Below are positions 23,701 through 33,991 of a stretch of 64,000 nucleotides of DNA, piece by piece. A model generated the notes under the pieces. That model was not told where the DNA came from and did no database searches. It worked only from the letters and a program-made list of their open reading frames with translations. The stretch is from Narthecium ossifragum (Eukaryota; Streptophyta; Magnoliopsida; Dioscoreales; Nartheciaceae): positions 12,600,290 through 12,664,289 of the forward strand of contig OY986965.1 of the NCBI GenBank assembly GCA_963920575.1. The letters are read 5' to 3'. The translations under genes were made by a program, and so were the position numbers. Numbering within the stretch: the first letter of the stretch is position 1; every line of letters begins with the position of its first letter.

Positions 23701-26700
23701 AGCTGAGCATCAACAGTCCACTCTAACTGGTTATTTTGCATGTTGTACTACCAATGAATCTGCCCGCGCATTCACTTACCAAGAATTTCCATAACATTTC
23801 GTTTGGAAGAAGTCTCAAAAGCTGTGGACTCCGAGACAACAAGGATTTGCAATAGGTAGAATGTATTTTGCTAGCCCTAATTCTGGCGAGAGATTTTATC
23901 TGCGGTTGCTCCTAACTGTTGTCAAAGGTCCACGGTCATTTGAATGCTTGCGTACAGTTAACAATGTCATGTGTAATACATATAAAGCTGCATGTGTTGC
24001 GAGGGGGCTTTTGGAAGATGACGGTGAATGGTTACAGTGTCTTGAAGAGGCTTCAATTATGAACACTGGACATCAGTTGCGAAGATTATTTAGTATTATT
24101 CTGATTCAGTGCTCTCCAGTTGAACCATAAGCGTTATGGAATCAATTCTCAGAACACATATGTGATGATCTTGCACACAAGATTCGTATATTGTTTGTCA
24201 TCTCCAATCAAACTGAGTTTCAGATAAAAGATTATGGATTGCATTTGTTGAATCAGCTGCTTCAGGAATCGGGCAAGAGTTTGACGAATTTTCCGCCCAT
24301 GCCAATACCCATTGGGAATTGGAGTGTAGTAGTTGATAACAAATTGATATTGGAACATCAACAGCTCCAGAGTGATGCACAACAAGTAGATGCTGAAATT
24401 AATGTTGGTCGACTTAATGAAGCACAATGCGCTGCTTATACTGCAATCACGTGTTCAGTTTTTGAAAACAAAGGGAGAACTTTCTTTTTGAATGGGGGGC
24501 TAGAACTGGAAAGACTTTTTTGTATAATACAATTGCTGTGAAATGTCGCAGTCTTGGACATATTATTGTTACCGTGGCTTCATCTGGCATTGCATCATTG
24601 TTATTGGTGGGAGGTCAAACCGCGCATTCAACATTTTGTATTCCATTAGATGTGTTGGAGAATTCAGTCTGTGCCTGCAGCAAACAATCATTGCAAGCAG
24701 AATTGTTCAGGAAAACAAAATTAATAATATGGGATGAAGTACTCATGCAACATAGACATTGTGTTGAAGCGGTTGATCGCACTCTTCAGGATATTTGTGA
24801 TAGTGTAAAGCCATTTGTTGGTATTACTGTTGTTCTCGGTGGAGACTTTCGACAAATTTTACCTGTTATACCGAAAGGAGTGCGCGAGCAAATTGTGGGT
24901 GCATCCTTGAGAAAATCTGTGCTATGAAGTCATGTACATGTACTGACTTTGCGCCAGAACATGCGCTTGAATAATTCCGCCATTGGAAACAATGAGTTTT
25001 TAATGTTCTTGACAGAGGTAATATGCTTTTTATCTTTTTTCTTCAAGTCATGTTGCTTGAATATTATTATTTCATTAATTTGGGGTTGTTTATTCTTAAT
25101 TCGTAGATTGGGATAAACCAAGAAGATTTTGTAGAGCTTTTATCAATAATACGTAGGTGTCAAAATTTGCATGAGCTGCTTTTTACAATTTATCCACAAC
25201 TCGATGTTGTGGGTACAGTGACTCCAACTTTCTTGACTGAGCGGACAATTCTTTCTGCACGTAATGATGACGTGATTTCTATCAATACAGATGCGTTAAA
25301 TGCTTTTCCTGGAGAGACAATTACTTTTTTGGCAGCTGACAAAATTTCACAAGATGAACTTGATTCTTCTATAACTAATCGGTATCCAAATGAGTATTTA
25401 AACTCATTGAATCCTGTTGAATTACCGTCGTTTAAGTTAGAGTTGAAAGTGGGTTGTCCAGTAATATTGTTGAGGAATATAGCGCCGAAGGATGGACTTT
25501 ATAATGGCACACGATTGATGGTTGTGAGATGTGCTTCGCGTATAATTGAGGCTCTGATTTTAAATGGAGATAAATCTGGCAATTTAGTATTCATTCCAAG
25601 GATATCATTAACTCCATCAACTTCAGAATGTTTGCCTTTTCAGATGACAGGACGTCAATTTCCGATTCGATTGGCATATGCCATGACAATAAATAAATCT
25701 CAAGGTCAATCAGTGAAATTTGTTGGGATTGATTTGCGCACACCTGTCTTTAGTCATGGGCAATTATATGTGGCGCTATCTTGGTGCACATCTGCTGATC
25801 GCATAAGTGTCCTACTTTTCGAAAATCGGTCAAGTTCCACATCAAATATAGTTTATACTGAGGTTTTGTTGCAACGCTACTTCATAAAATTAGAATAATC
25901 ATAATGAGGTAACTTAAGTTTCACATTATTTAGAAATAATATATATCATGATGTCAAATATTGTACTAATTTTTTAATTTTGTTTTGGCAGATTATTGTG
26001 CATTTCCCTCGCTTTATTTGCCAAGGTTTGATTTGATTCTACCCTCACTAATACACTGTTCCAAAGCTCATTCTAGGCGGTATGGATCATGTCGTCATTT
26101 TCGGAACTGTGTGTTACTCTAAGGTTCATGTTTACATATTAAATTACTTTATTTAAAACAGTAATTACCTATCACGTAATTCTTATTTTTATAAATAAAC
26201 TTTTTGAGTGCTTAGGAAGATAATAATGTCTGACGAACTGTTGAAGTGTTACGCGATAGCGGAGTTCGTGTTGAGATTCGCTCTGAGCATGACCTACATG
26301 CCATGCAACCACCTTTAGTGAGTGGAAAAAAAATACTTATATAATATTTGATAAAAATAATACTGTCAGAAAAGTAAAACATGTTACTACCATGTTTTCA
26401 GGCACAATCAAGACGCCCAGCACCACCTGCTGCAAAATGGGGTAAGTAAAGCATATTAACTTTCTCACTTACAACACTGAACCAAATAGGTTCAAGAATA
26501 TATTTTTTCAAGAAGTCTTAGTTGATTGTAAGAATTATTTGATATTCTTTTCTGCCGCAGGATTGAGACACACATGCTCAAAACATGTTGTATAATAGCA
26601 GAATGATCCTGCTTTGTTGGACCTAGAACAATGTATGTATTGTACATATCATATTTATATTACCAATATTTTTTAATCGTTTATGATCTCATGATTCTGT

Positions 26701-27128
26701 TGCAGGTTGTATTTTGGGTGCCACGGACACGATTCTCCATCAAGATCGAAACATACACTCTCAGACGTATTATCGGTAGAAGGTTAGAGAAGCCATGGTG
26801 GTTACGTGCGATGTGGATGTTAGAGAAGCCATGTTGATGCTATTCTGTTTAAGCTTCTCATATTCACATCTTTTTAATCGTCTTTTTCAATACCATAATT
26901 CTATCCATATATTTTATTGCTAGCTATGTTATAACTTAGTTAGTGTGATTTGTGTAGACAAGGTTTGCCCCGGGGACAATGTTTGCTCCTTTTATAATGT
27001 GATTTAATTTTTGTATTTGAAGAATGTTGTAGAATTGTTTCATTTAACTCTCGGTACAGGGTAGATTTTGCCAAAATTTTCTAAAAGAAACCTTAAATAT
27101 CCGTGTCGTATGCACGGACATTCACTAG
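20769..27128 (+). mobile_element. Helitron with decayed RepHel gene, 5' end missing
   Basis: The 3' end is clear: stem CCGTG/CACGG with a 7-nt loop at 27101-27117, then 11 nt to CTAG at 27128, then T. It carries the Rep and PIF1-type helicase coding of plant Helitrons (20872-25898), followed by 1.2 kb of non-coding or degraded exon-like sequence (25899-27128). A block in the latter (26715-26830) is shared with the Helitron ending at 2546. The 5' TC terminus lies in or beyond the N gap. The 3' end abuts a TA/CA-rich repeat, a usual kind of AT-rich target. Confidence 0.88.
20872..25898 (+). pseudogene. Helitron RepHel (HUH Rep / PIF1-like helicase), disabled
   Basis: This encoded the rolling-circle transposase of the Helitron. 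In order: a short first exon (20872-20910, donor GTAAGT); an N-terminal region with three copies of LAQRARREREK (21054, 21120 and 21256 areas); the Helitron helicase-like N domain; the HUH motif GLPHMHAL (23048-23071); the tyrosine motif KYIHKYIYKGH (about 23459-23491); then PIF1 helicase with Walker A (ARTGKT, about 24500), Walker B IIWDEV (24724), [10 protein letters not shown] (24838) and [11 protein letters not shown] (about 25681). A normal 89-bp intron (GT-AG) lies at 25018-25106. Lesions are an unresolved frameshifted stretch about 21600-21960, in-frame stops near 22460, 23180, 23792, 24128 and 24925, and a frameshift in a G run directly before Walker A (about 24494-24500). The few remaining lesions and intact motifs suggest recent inactivation. 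Plant RepHel proteins are usually well above 1300 residues, which fits the length here. Confidence 0.9.
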
Positions 27129-27310
27129 TATATCCATATACATGCATATATACATGTACATTTATCATACGTGTGTGTGCATATATGCATACACATACAT
27201 AAATATATATACGCACATTGGCATGTATATATATACACATCCATATACAATACACACATACACACATTTATATATATACATATAAACAAATATACATAGA
27301 CATATGCACG
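27129..27310. repeat. TA/CA-rich simple sequence
   Basis: Irregular runs of TATA, ACATAC and CACACA directly after the Helitron end. The opposed short open frames (MYVYICI-type) are low-complexity artefacts. Confidence 0.85.
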
Positions 27311-27534
27311 CGCCGTGATGGGTTGGGTGCCAACCCCCATGCAGTTGCCTAAAAATCATTTTTCACCACAGAATGCATGTAATGACATCTAGAGAGAGAG
27401 AAAGAAAAAGCTAGAGAGAAGACGAGAAAGCAATTCAATTTTAGGTCTCTAAATAGACATTAATCAAGAAAACTAGCTGAAAGCTACTTGTACATCTCAG
27501 ATATCACAGCTGCATGCTCACTTCAAAATAGACA

Positions 27535-29059
27535 TTAGGGGTAAGGAAGGGTGGCAATACGGTTATGAGCTACAGTTCCAATCCAGAGCTTCCCATTCAC
27601 TTCCCTGACCTCACTTACCAGCTTCATTACTTCACCTCGCCGGTCCTCGAGAACCTCCACGATCTCACCCTCCTCGCTGAACAGCGCGATAACGGTGTAC
27701 ATCTTCATGCCGATCATCCTCGCCAGAAAGCTCAGCTTCAGAGGTAGCCTGAAGTATATGCTCCTTATCCATGGATTGTTAGAGAACACCTCCTGAATCG
27801 GAGTCCGGCAGCAGTCGATCGCCACCCAGAACTGGCCTTTCTCATTCAGCCTTATGTTATCAGGGAACCCTGGCAAGTTTGCAAAGAGCTCCACTTGCCC
27901 GGCCTTGGGCCCTTTCAACCAGTACCTCATCACCCTGGAAGTTAAGTAGTCCATATATATCTTTGTAATGACATACATCTATATCCATCTATCGAGAGAG
28001 AGAGAGAGAGAGCTAGAGAGACAGAGAGAGAAGAGGGTTGCTTGCCTGCAGTTGGTGGTCTCAGTAAAGAGAAGAAACGTCTCATCTCTCGAAATCTGGA
28101 CTCCATTTGCAAATGCCAAGCCAGTTACAACAACATGAGTTGTTCTAGATGAAGGGTCATACCTTAGTAGCCTTCCTGTGGATTCTGATTCTAGTAGTAT
28201 AAGGAAGTGATTCCTAGAACAATTGAATCAATAGTTAACAATATTGGGAAAATTTGGTCGAATTAGTCGATGCAAATATTTGTAAAGCTCAATGGTCATG
28301 CACCTTCTATCGTATCTCATGCTTGTATCGGTGAAAAATACGGATCCGTTGCTATGAACATCCAAGTCATTTGCGAAGAGGATGGGCATCCCCTGCACAT
28401 GATTTACTAGAGGAACTGCAACGCCGCCGCCCTCTCTGTCGACAGCCATGAGCCCGTGATAAGCGTCGGCTACGTAGAGCTCACCGGTGTCTCTATTGAA
28501 CCTTAAACCGAGAGGGCGGCCGCAAAGGTTCTCGATCTTGTGTTGCTTTGAAGTCGTTGAATTCACACCATTGGCACATAGCTTCTCGGACCTCAATTAA
28601 ACATAACAATGCGCCTGAACTTAGCTACTGCCGAAATTTAGTAGAAGATAGAGAAGTAATTATCTACATGAAGGCTAGCATGTATGCTCACCAGTTGGAA
28701 GTTACTGTAGCAAAGGTTTCCCAGCCAACAGTCTCTCCCATCCACCGGACAATGCGGCCGTCGGCCAAGCCTGCATACGGCCCTCGCCCGTGGCCATCGA
28801 ATTCAAGAGACTCCGGCCCGAAGACCTCTCCGGCGAACTCCAACCTTCCTTCCTTCAACCGGCTCTGGTTGTCTCTAGGCCAGTGCTCCATGACTTGCTT
28901 ATATGGCGCAATGTCATGTTTCACAGGCCGGTAGTCGTGATCGGCCAACGGACCCATGCGGAGCGGATCCATGAAGACCAAGGCCGAAGCCACGGCCAGG
29001 AAGAAGAGCCATGGGTGCTGCAATACCCCATCTCTTGCAGCCACTCCTACTTTTCCCAT
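27535..29059 (-). CDS. Strictosidine synthase-like protein, 4 exons, 407 aa
   Basis: This is the only intact gene. Exons on the minus strand are 29059-28692, 28591-28304, 28213-28046 and 27934-27535. They sum to 1224 nt, 408 codons including stop TAA, with consistent phases. Introns are 100, 90 and 111 bp. Introns 1 and 2 are GT-AG. Intron 3 starts GC (AG/GCAAGC at 28045-28044) and ends AG. The protein has a hydrophobic N-terminal anchor (HPWLFFLAVASALVF, about residues 14-28), then the SSL hallmarks GPESLEFD, GPYAGLADGRIVRWMG, LCGRPLGLRF, ELYVADAYHGL, SVFFTDTS, TGRLLRYDP, FANGVQIS, YWLKGPKAG and FPDNIR, and a C-terminus KLWIGTVAHNRIATLPY, as in six-bladed beta-propellers. The start MGKVG is chosen because the open frame upstream has only a TTG. 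Members called SSL in most plants are not proven strictosidine synthases. They are anchored or secreted hydrolase-like propellers, and alkaloid synthesis should not be inferred. Codons near the 5' end are GC-richer than downstream. Confidence 0.93.
28044..28045 (-). other. Non-canonical GC splice donor of SSL intron 3
   Basis: The minus strand reads ...AACTGCAG/GCAAGCAACC. Splicing there to the AG at 27935-27936 gives the uninterrupted family sequence TTNCRVMRYWLKGPKAG. No GT alternative keeps the frame nearby. AG/GCAAG is the strong context typical of the rare GC-AG class. Confidence 0.85.
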
Positions 29060-30100
29060 TAGAGAGAGTATTGAAGAGAAAAGAGTGAAGGAGAGGAATA
29101 GATGGACCAAGCGCAGATGAGATATGGTTGTAGTATTTTTTGGCTTTTGAAGTGGTACTATACGTGAGCATGAGGACGGTGTGATTCATGATGGTTTGGA
29201 AGTAGGTACGCTAGTTGTTTGCCCGTGATTCTCGTCTGAGGATTACGTCAACCGGAACTCCTGGGAATCCTTCACAAATATATTTCCAGTAATTAGAATA
29301 AGATAGTTTCAGATGGATGACTTAACTTCAAAGATTGCTATATATCCTAGTATTGCTTCAAGTCTTCTGGAATCTCCTCATATGAATTAACTCACTATAT
29401 ATATATATAGTTGTCTGATACAGAATAGCTAGTGGATTCCTCTGCCACTGCATGTGCAGGGGTGACTGTTTTCTATTCTTGAATTGCGAGCATTTTCACC
29501 GTCTGGTCTGATGAAAACTTATCAAACCCATTGCGATTAATAGTCAACAAAATGTTGATTTGCATGAGACATGATACTTCTTAATCCACATTATTTTGCC
29601 TAAATTTTCTTGTTTTCCAAACAAAAGATGAAACTTCTTCTTGCTTATATATCAGTGAGCTTACGTTAATTAAGTTGCAGATGATGTTTCAATAGAAAGA
29701 AAAAATACAAGTCAAGAAGACAAATATTAGCACCCGGCCTCTAAGAAGGAAAATCCAAGGAACATGCCTCACCTCTTTCTTTCTTTTTATTAGTTAAGCC
29801 TTTTACTCTGCTTAGGGGTAAATGTCCGACATTTTCAATAAATCTGAGAGTTTAATTAGAGATTGAACCCTGAGAAGAAACCATTACCGCCAGCGGTTGG
29901 TGACCACTTGAGGTACTACTGTACATGTGCTTGCGACACATCTTTGTATCCATGGAAAGTGAAGAACAAAAGCTTTATCCTATGACACAACAAATGCCGC
30001 TAGATCCGGAAATGCCTCCATGTGATTTGCCAGACGTGCATCGTACTACTTAAATCAATTACATGACGATCAATCAGTCTGCTCGTACCTACGTCGACCA
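29060..30100. promoter_or_regulatory. Upstream region of the SSL gene
   Basis: The segment next to the start codon is pyrimidine-rich on the coding strand (CTCTCTCTAATGG), as in plant 5' leaders. A (TA)n run lies at about 29393-29410. I could not fix a TATA box or a transcription start. No other gene is seen in this kilobase. It ends at a family B solo LTR about 1.04 kb upstream of the start codon. Confidence 0.45.
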
Positions 30101-30711
30101 TGACGCATGGTAAGCGTGAAAAAAGCCTCTCAACGGGAGAGACGACAGTCCTCTCATTGAGAGAGAAAACCAGAATTCTCAAAAAAAGAAAACAACCCTA
30201 AATTTTCTTATTTATCCAAATCCTTTCTAATTACAGGCCCTACGTCTCCTTTTATAGAATTAGCAGATACCAATTTATAGATGGACTCAAATTATGAATT
30301 AAACTCAAACTCAATTACTAATGAACTAATTCCGAAATTAAGAAAAAAGAAAATGGCTAGAAATAGAAAAACCTGCTAAAATAAGTAAAGACTGATAACC
30401 TGCTAAAAAATGAAAGATTTACATTAAAACGAATTTTTAGGCCATAAAGAAAAGGAATCTGAATCTTTGGATGCCATGGTCATGGAGAGATCGAAGATCT
30501 CCGATGAGTCTTGTGGAGCTCATCGAGCTGGTCGAAACGGCTGGTTACACGCCCCGATCGGACACCGTGGTCGAAAGTTATGCCCATCCGACGATTAAGG
30601 TCGTACGGAGATCTGAGTCGGACTGAGGGAGTTCGAACATGACCTAAACGCCTAGAGAGTCTCTCTGGTTTGGGCTTAACCAGGTCTGGATATGGAATTG
30701 GTCCTACATCA
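30101..30711 (-). mobile_element. Solo LTR, family B copy 1
   Basis: On the minus strand it reads TGATGTAGGACCAATTCC...CTTACCATGCGTCA, 611 bp. The flanks are GACCA/AACCA (30096-30100 and 30712-30716), 4 of 5 matching. A TATA-like CTATAAAAGG on the minus strand is near 30251-30260. It is homologous to 13674-16722 without the A6 insertion. It lies upstream of the SSL gene and faces it. Confidence 0.88.
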
Positions 30712-30716
30712 AACCA

Positions 30717-31031
30717 TGATCGATAGTGACATCCATCTTTCTCTTTTGCATTCTCACTAGGCACGTCCCCATCGATCAATGCATGTGTTGCAAGGAATGG
30801 CCAAGCTAGATATGATGAAGAGCATAATAATTCATGGCCTCAAAATAGCAGCATATATGAAGCAAGTGAAAGGGCTCCATACTTGATCCCCAAATCTCAT
30901 CAATACTTGAGACCATATAGTTCAGTAATTAATAAATTATGCCAATGTCAAGCCTGGCCCGCTGCTGCTCATCGCTGCATTATAGAAGTGTTTTCTTTTT
31001 CTTTGAACAGTTAAGCCAACGAGGCTTCAGA
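30717..31031. other. Unassigned stretch
   Basis: About 315 bp of unique-looking AT-rich sequence between solo LTR B1 and the LTR of element H. No gene is visible. Confidence 0.3.
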
Positions 31032-32078
31032 TGAATCATGAATTATGCATAATTAAACCTCTGAAATTACCTTTATTAGCCTAATAGCAGGTGTATTTGA
31101 TATTATATTGTTTGATTTCAGGTTTAGGTATGATTTGAGAAGAAATATAAGAAATTCGACTAAAAATAACAAACTCTCCATAATCTGGAGATAGGGATTT
31201 AGCTGTTAAATCATCAAAATTCATAGAAAAATAAAAAAAAAACCCCTGAAATTCTAGGACATTGAAGAAGACTTGAAGAGCTACAACTTTTATGTTTAAA
31301 ACTTTATGAGATTCCGTATACATTAGTGATAGTTTTGATGTAAAGTCGGATCTATGAAAGCTGAAATTTGAAAAGCTGAAAAAATCAGTTAATGACATGG
31401 CAGTTAACCGGCCCAGTCAAGCTGACATGGCCGATCGATCGGAAATAGGTACGATCGATATCTCCGCTGATGTCACCAGTATGGAATTTAGGGAAATTAG
31501 AGATTAACTCCAGTAATGATTCCTAATTCCGAGGTTAAAGATTTCTGCTATATAAAGGGGTTATTCTAGCTGAAAATAAAGATCTTTTGTAGCAGTTTTG
31601 GAAGAGAAGTTTAGGGTTTCGAAGACGGCGATCTTTCCGGGGGATTTACGGCTCTCAACACCTATGGATCTTTTCCAAAAGATGAGTAGCTAATTTCTAT
31701 ACTTAGGGATCTCATAAAACCCTAATGTAACCTTTAATTTTCTTTGGTTTGACTTTTGTAAAGCTCTTCTCAACATGATCTCATAAATAAGGTTTTATTG
31801 ATTAGAGATTTGAGGGAGCAGAGCTCAATTGAAATACTTTCAGTCTTGCAAGCTTTTTATGATTGTTTGTACAGATTTATGAGATAATTTTCATAAAGTT
31901 TTTAATTTGCCTTTGACATAAGTTATGCTAAGCGAAGATAGGTTGTGCCAAAGTCATTACAAGTAGTATATCTTAAGGTAATCGTAGGATCGAAGACAAT
32001 CTATACCAAGCAAAGATAGGCCATGCCATTGGAAACGTTAACTTTCTTTTAAAGATTCATGTGAGCTTATAGCCATAT

Positions 32079-32222
32079 TGTCGCGCCCCGATCCGCGGAA
32101 GCCCAACCGGGCCGGGCGACGCGAACCGGAACCTAACTAAATGCGGAAATAATGGCGAGGGGTTCCCTCCATCTTACTGGTTTCATTAAACAGTTCATAA
32201 CCACTCCTGAATAATACAATAA
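32079..32222 (-). mobile_element. Truncated 3' LTR of the family A element
   Basis: 144 bp align with 37599-37742 without a length change. Similarity then stops abruptly at CAATAA, and internal sequence begins. Confidence 0.9.
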
Positions 32223-32330
32223 CTCTTCTGCCGGCTCTGAGCTGTCATAAGCCTCTGCCTGATCTGCACTAACCTCTCTGATAAGTGAACTGCTATGTGG
32301 CACACCTACTCATCTCATATCTACTGACCT

Positions 32331-32512
32331 GACCTCGGCATCTGGTCTCTGGATCTGATCTCTGCATCTAATCTCTGTATCTGATCTCTGCACCTAATCT
32401 CTGTATCTGATCTCTGCATCAAATCTCTGTATCTGATCTCTGCATCAAATCTCTGTATCTGATCTCTGCATCAAATCTCTGTATCTGATCTCTGCACCTA
32501 ACCTCTGTATCT
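32331..32512. repeat. 13-bp minisatellite, about 14 units
   Basis: The unit RATCTCTGYATCW repeats in about 14 copies, the last twelve very regular. They often pair into 26-bp units (GATCTCTGCATCA plus AATCTCTGTATCT). It lies between the 3' LTR remnant and the integrase remnant, close to the deletion junction. Confidence 0.92.
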
Positions 32513-33985
32513 GGTGCCAACCAAGCTGACGACGAAATCCAAGATTTATCTCCATGTCTCTTGAATGAGCAGCAACAGGAGAGGAGTGAACCTCATGTAG
32601 GATGTCCTCGTGTAACTTTGGATCTGCTACTCTACCTCTGGGGAACTATCAACTGTCTGCTAAAGCCGTCAGGAAACTCTATAGGCTCGATGTCATCGTC
32701 GCTCCACGCCGTCATGGTCCTGGTGCAGACTCTCGGGGTAGGGTTGCCTCGGCCTCCACCTCGTCTCGTCTCTGCTCTCTGCTAACTCTGGCTGATCCTC
32801 TGCACGGAGGAACCTTCAGGAACACCCTATCAGGAACTGAGAACTCCAAAGATTATCGCCTCTGACCTGAGTAGCTCTCTCGTCTGCTCTGTGCTGATCT
32901 CCCTGAGGACTGTCTGACGACGTCTGGGATGGTGGATGGTGTCTCAACAACGTCGATTGAGCAATCGGATGAACGACACGAACTGCTGTGCTACACCTAG
33001 AATGGCACTGCAACCGTCTGGACTGATGGCTGTTGGAAAAAGGAAAACTCTAGCAGTGGGACGTACTCTACCTAGCAGCCTCCTGCAATCTGGTGATGAC
33101 GTTCGCCATGGTGTGCTTCCGCTCCCACTCTGATACGGGAACAGGTTGTAATGGGTCTGCCGAATCTGCAACACTGCTACCTAAGCACGACCTGCCATTT
33201 GCTGACGCTGTCCAGCCCTCTATCATGTGCTCGGTACCAACCACAACACGGATCTCCACGAGCTCCGGATATATACCCTGGGTCTATATCACTCTGGCGG
33301 GGAGAGCTGGGATGCTGCAAACACCGAAGGGAAGGTCATCTGGAATCTGGTCCTTGAAACCTGATCCAACTGATTGTCTGTTTCTGATGAGCTGACAAAT
33401 CCACCAAATCTGCTATAGCCTCTTTAACCACTGCTGATGACTATCACCCTTAAAGGCACTGAGTTAGTGACTATAAGGCAAAAGCTCCGGTCTCCTGGTC
33501 ACTCTGGTCAACGGTCTCGCAGTCTAGGAGATGCCTCTACTGAATCTTGAACACCGTCTTCAACCTCTGCTGTCGCATATCTGTGTCGAGCCCGGCTGAA
33601 TCAATTGACCTGCCTGCCGCTGAGACTTCTCGTCCGTCAAAACCTGCCTCTGAAGGCCAAGACCTCGCGCTGGGAGTCAAATAACGCCGATACACCCTCG
33701 GCAGCTGCGATGCAAACGCCAAATATCGCTGGTGCTCCTCCTCAACACGCCAGTAAATAGGATGCTGTCGATGAACGCTACTGCAACTGATCAGGGTACG
33801 GCCTGAAGATCCTCTACATCAGATCTGTGAAAGTTGCTGGTGCGTTCGTTAGACTAAACGGCATCACTGTGAACTGTGAACTCGTACAGTCCGTACCTCG
33901 TACGGAAGGCTGCTTCCGGGATGTCGCAATCCCGAATCCTCAGTTGGTGTAGTCGATGCGAAGGTTAAACTCTAAAGGGGTCGAC
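32511..33985 (-). pseudogene. Gypsy pol remnants (RT, then integrase N-terminus)
   Basis: The minus strand shows reverse transcriptase around 33940-33745. [20 protein letters not shown] is followed, after a frame change at a duplicated TTCACAG, by VMPF-LTNAPATF, two stops and VAVAFIDSIL, where the family has FIDDIL. The second catalytic aspartate is therefore lost. Around 32620-32511, DPKLHEDILHEVHSSP matches the start of the integrase HHCC domain of gypsy elements. The part between is scrambled, and only short open frames remain. RT before integrase is the gypsy order. Confidence 0.8.
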
Positions 33986-33991
33986 GAGTCT

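Noticed and set aside
23189..23794. Separate genes for each RepHel open frame (21941-22462, 22472-23182, 23189-23794, 24191-24541, 24520-24927, 25167-25898)
   Set aside because: They are consecutive parts of one Helitron protein separated by single stops, one shift and one intron.
27040..27359. Cys/Tyr/Ile-rich short proteins
   Set aside because: Products of the TA/CA simple repeat.
27535..29059. Calling the SSL gene strictosidine synthase (alkaloid pathway)
   Set aside because: SSL proteins are widespread in plants without strictosidine. Activity cannot be inferred without checking the active-site glutamate by structural alignment.
32331..32512. CRISPR-like regular repeat
   Set aside because: Units are 13 bp and contiguous without spacers, in a plant retroelement. 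It is a minisatellite.
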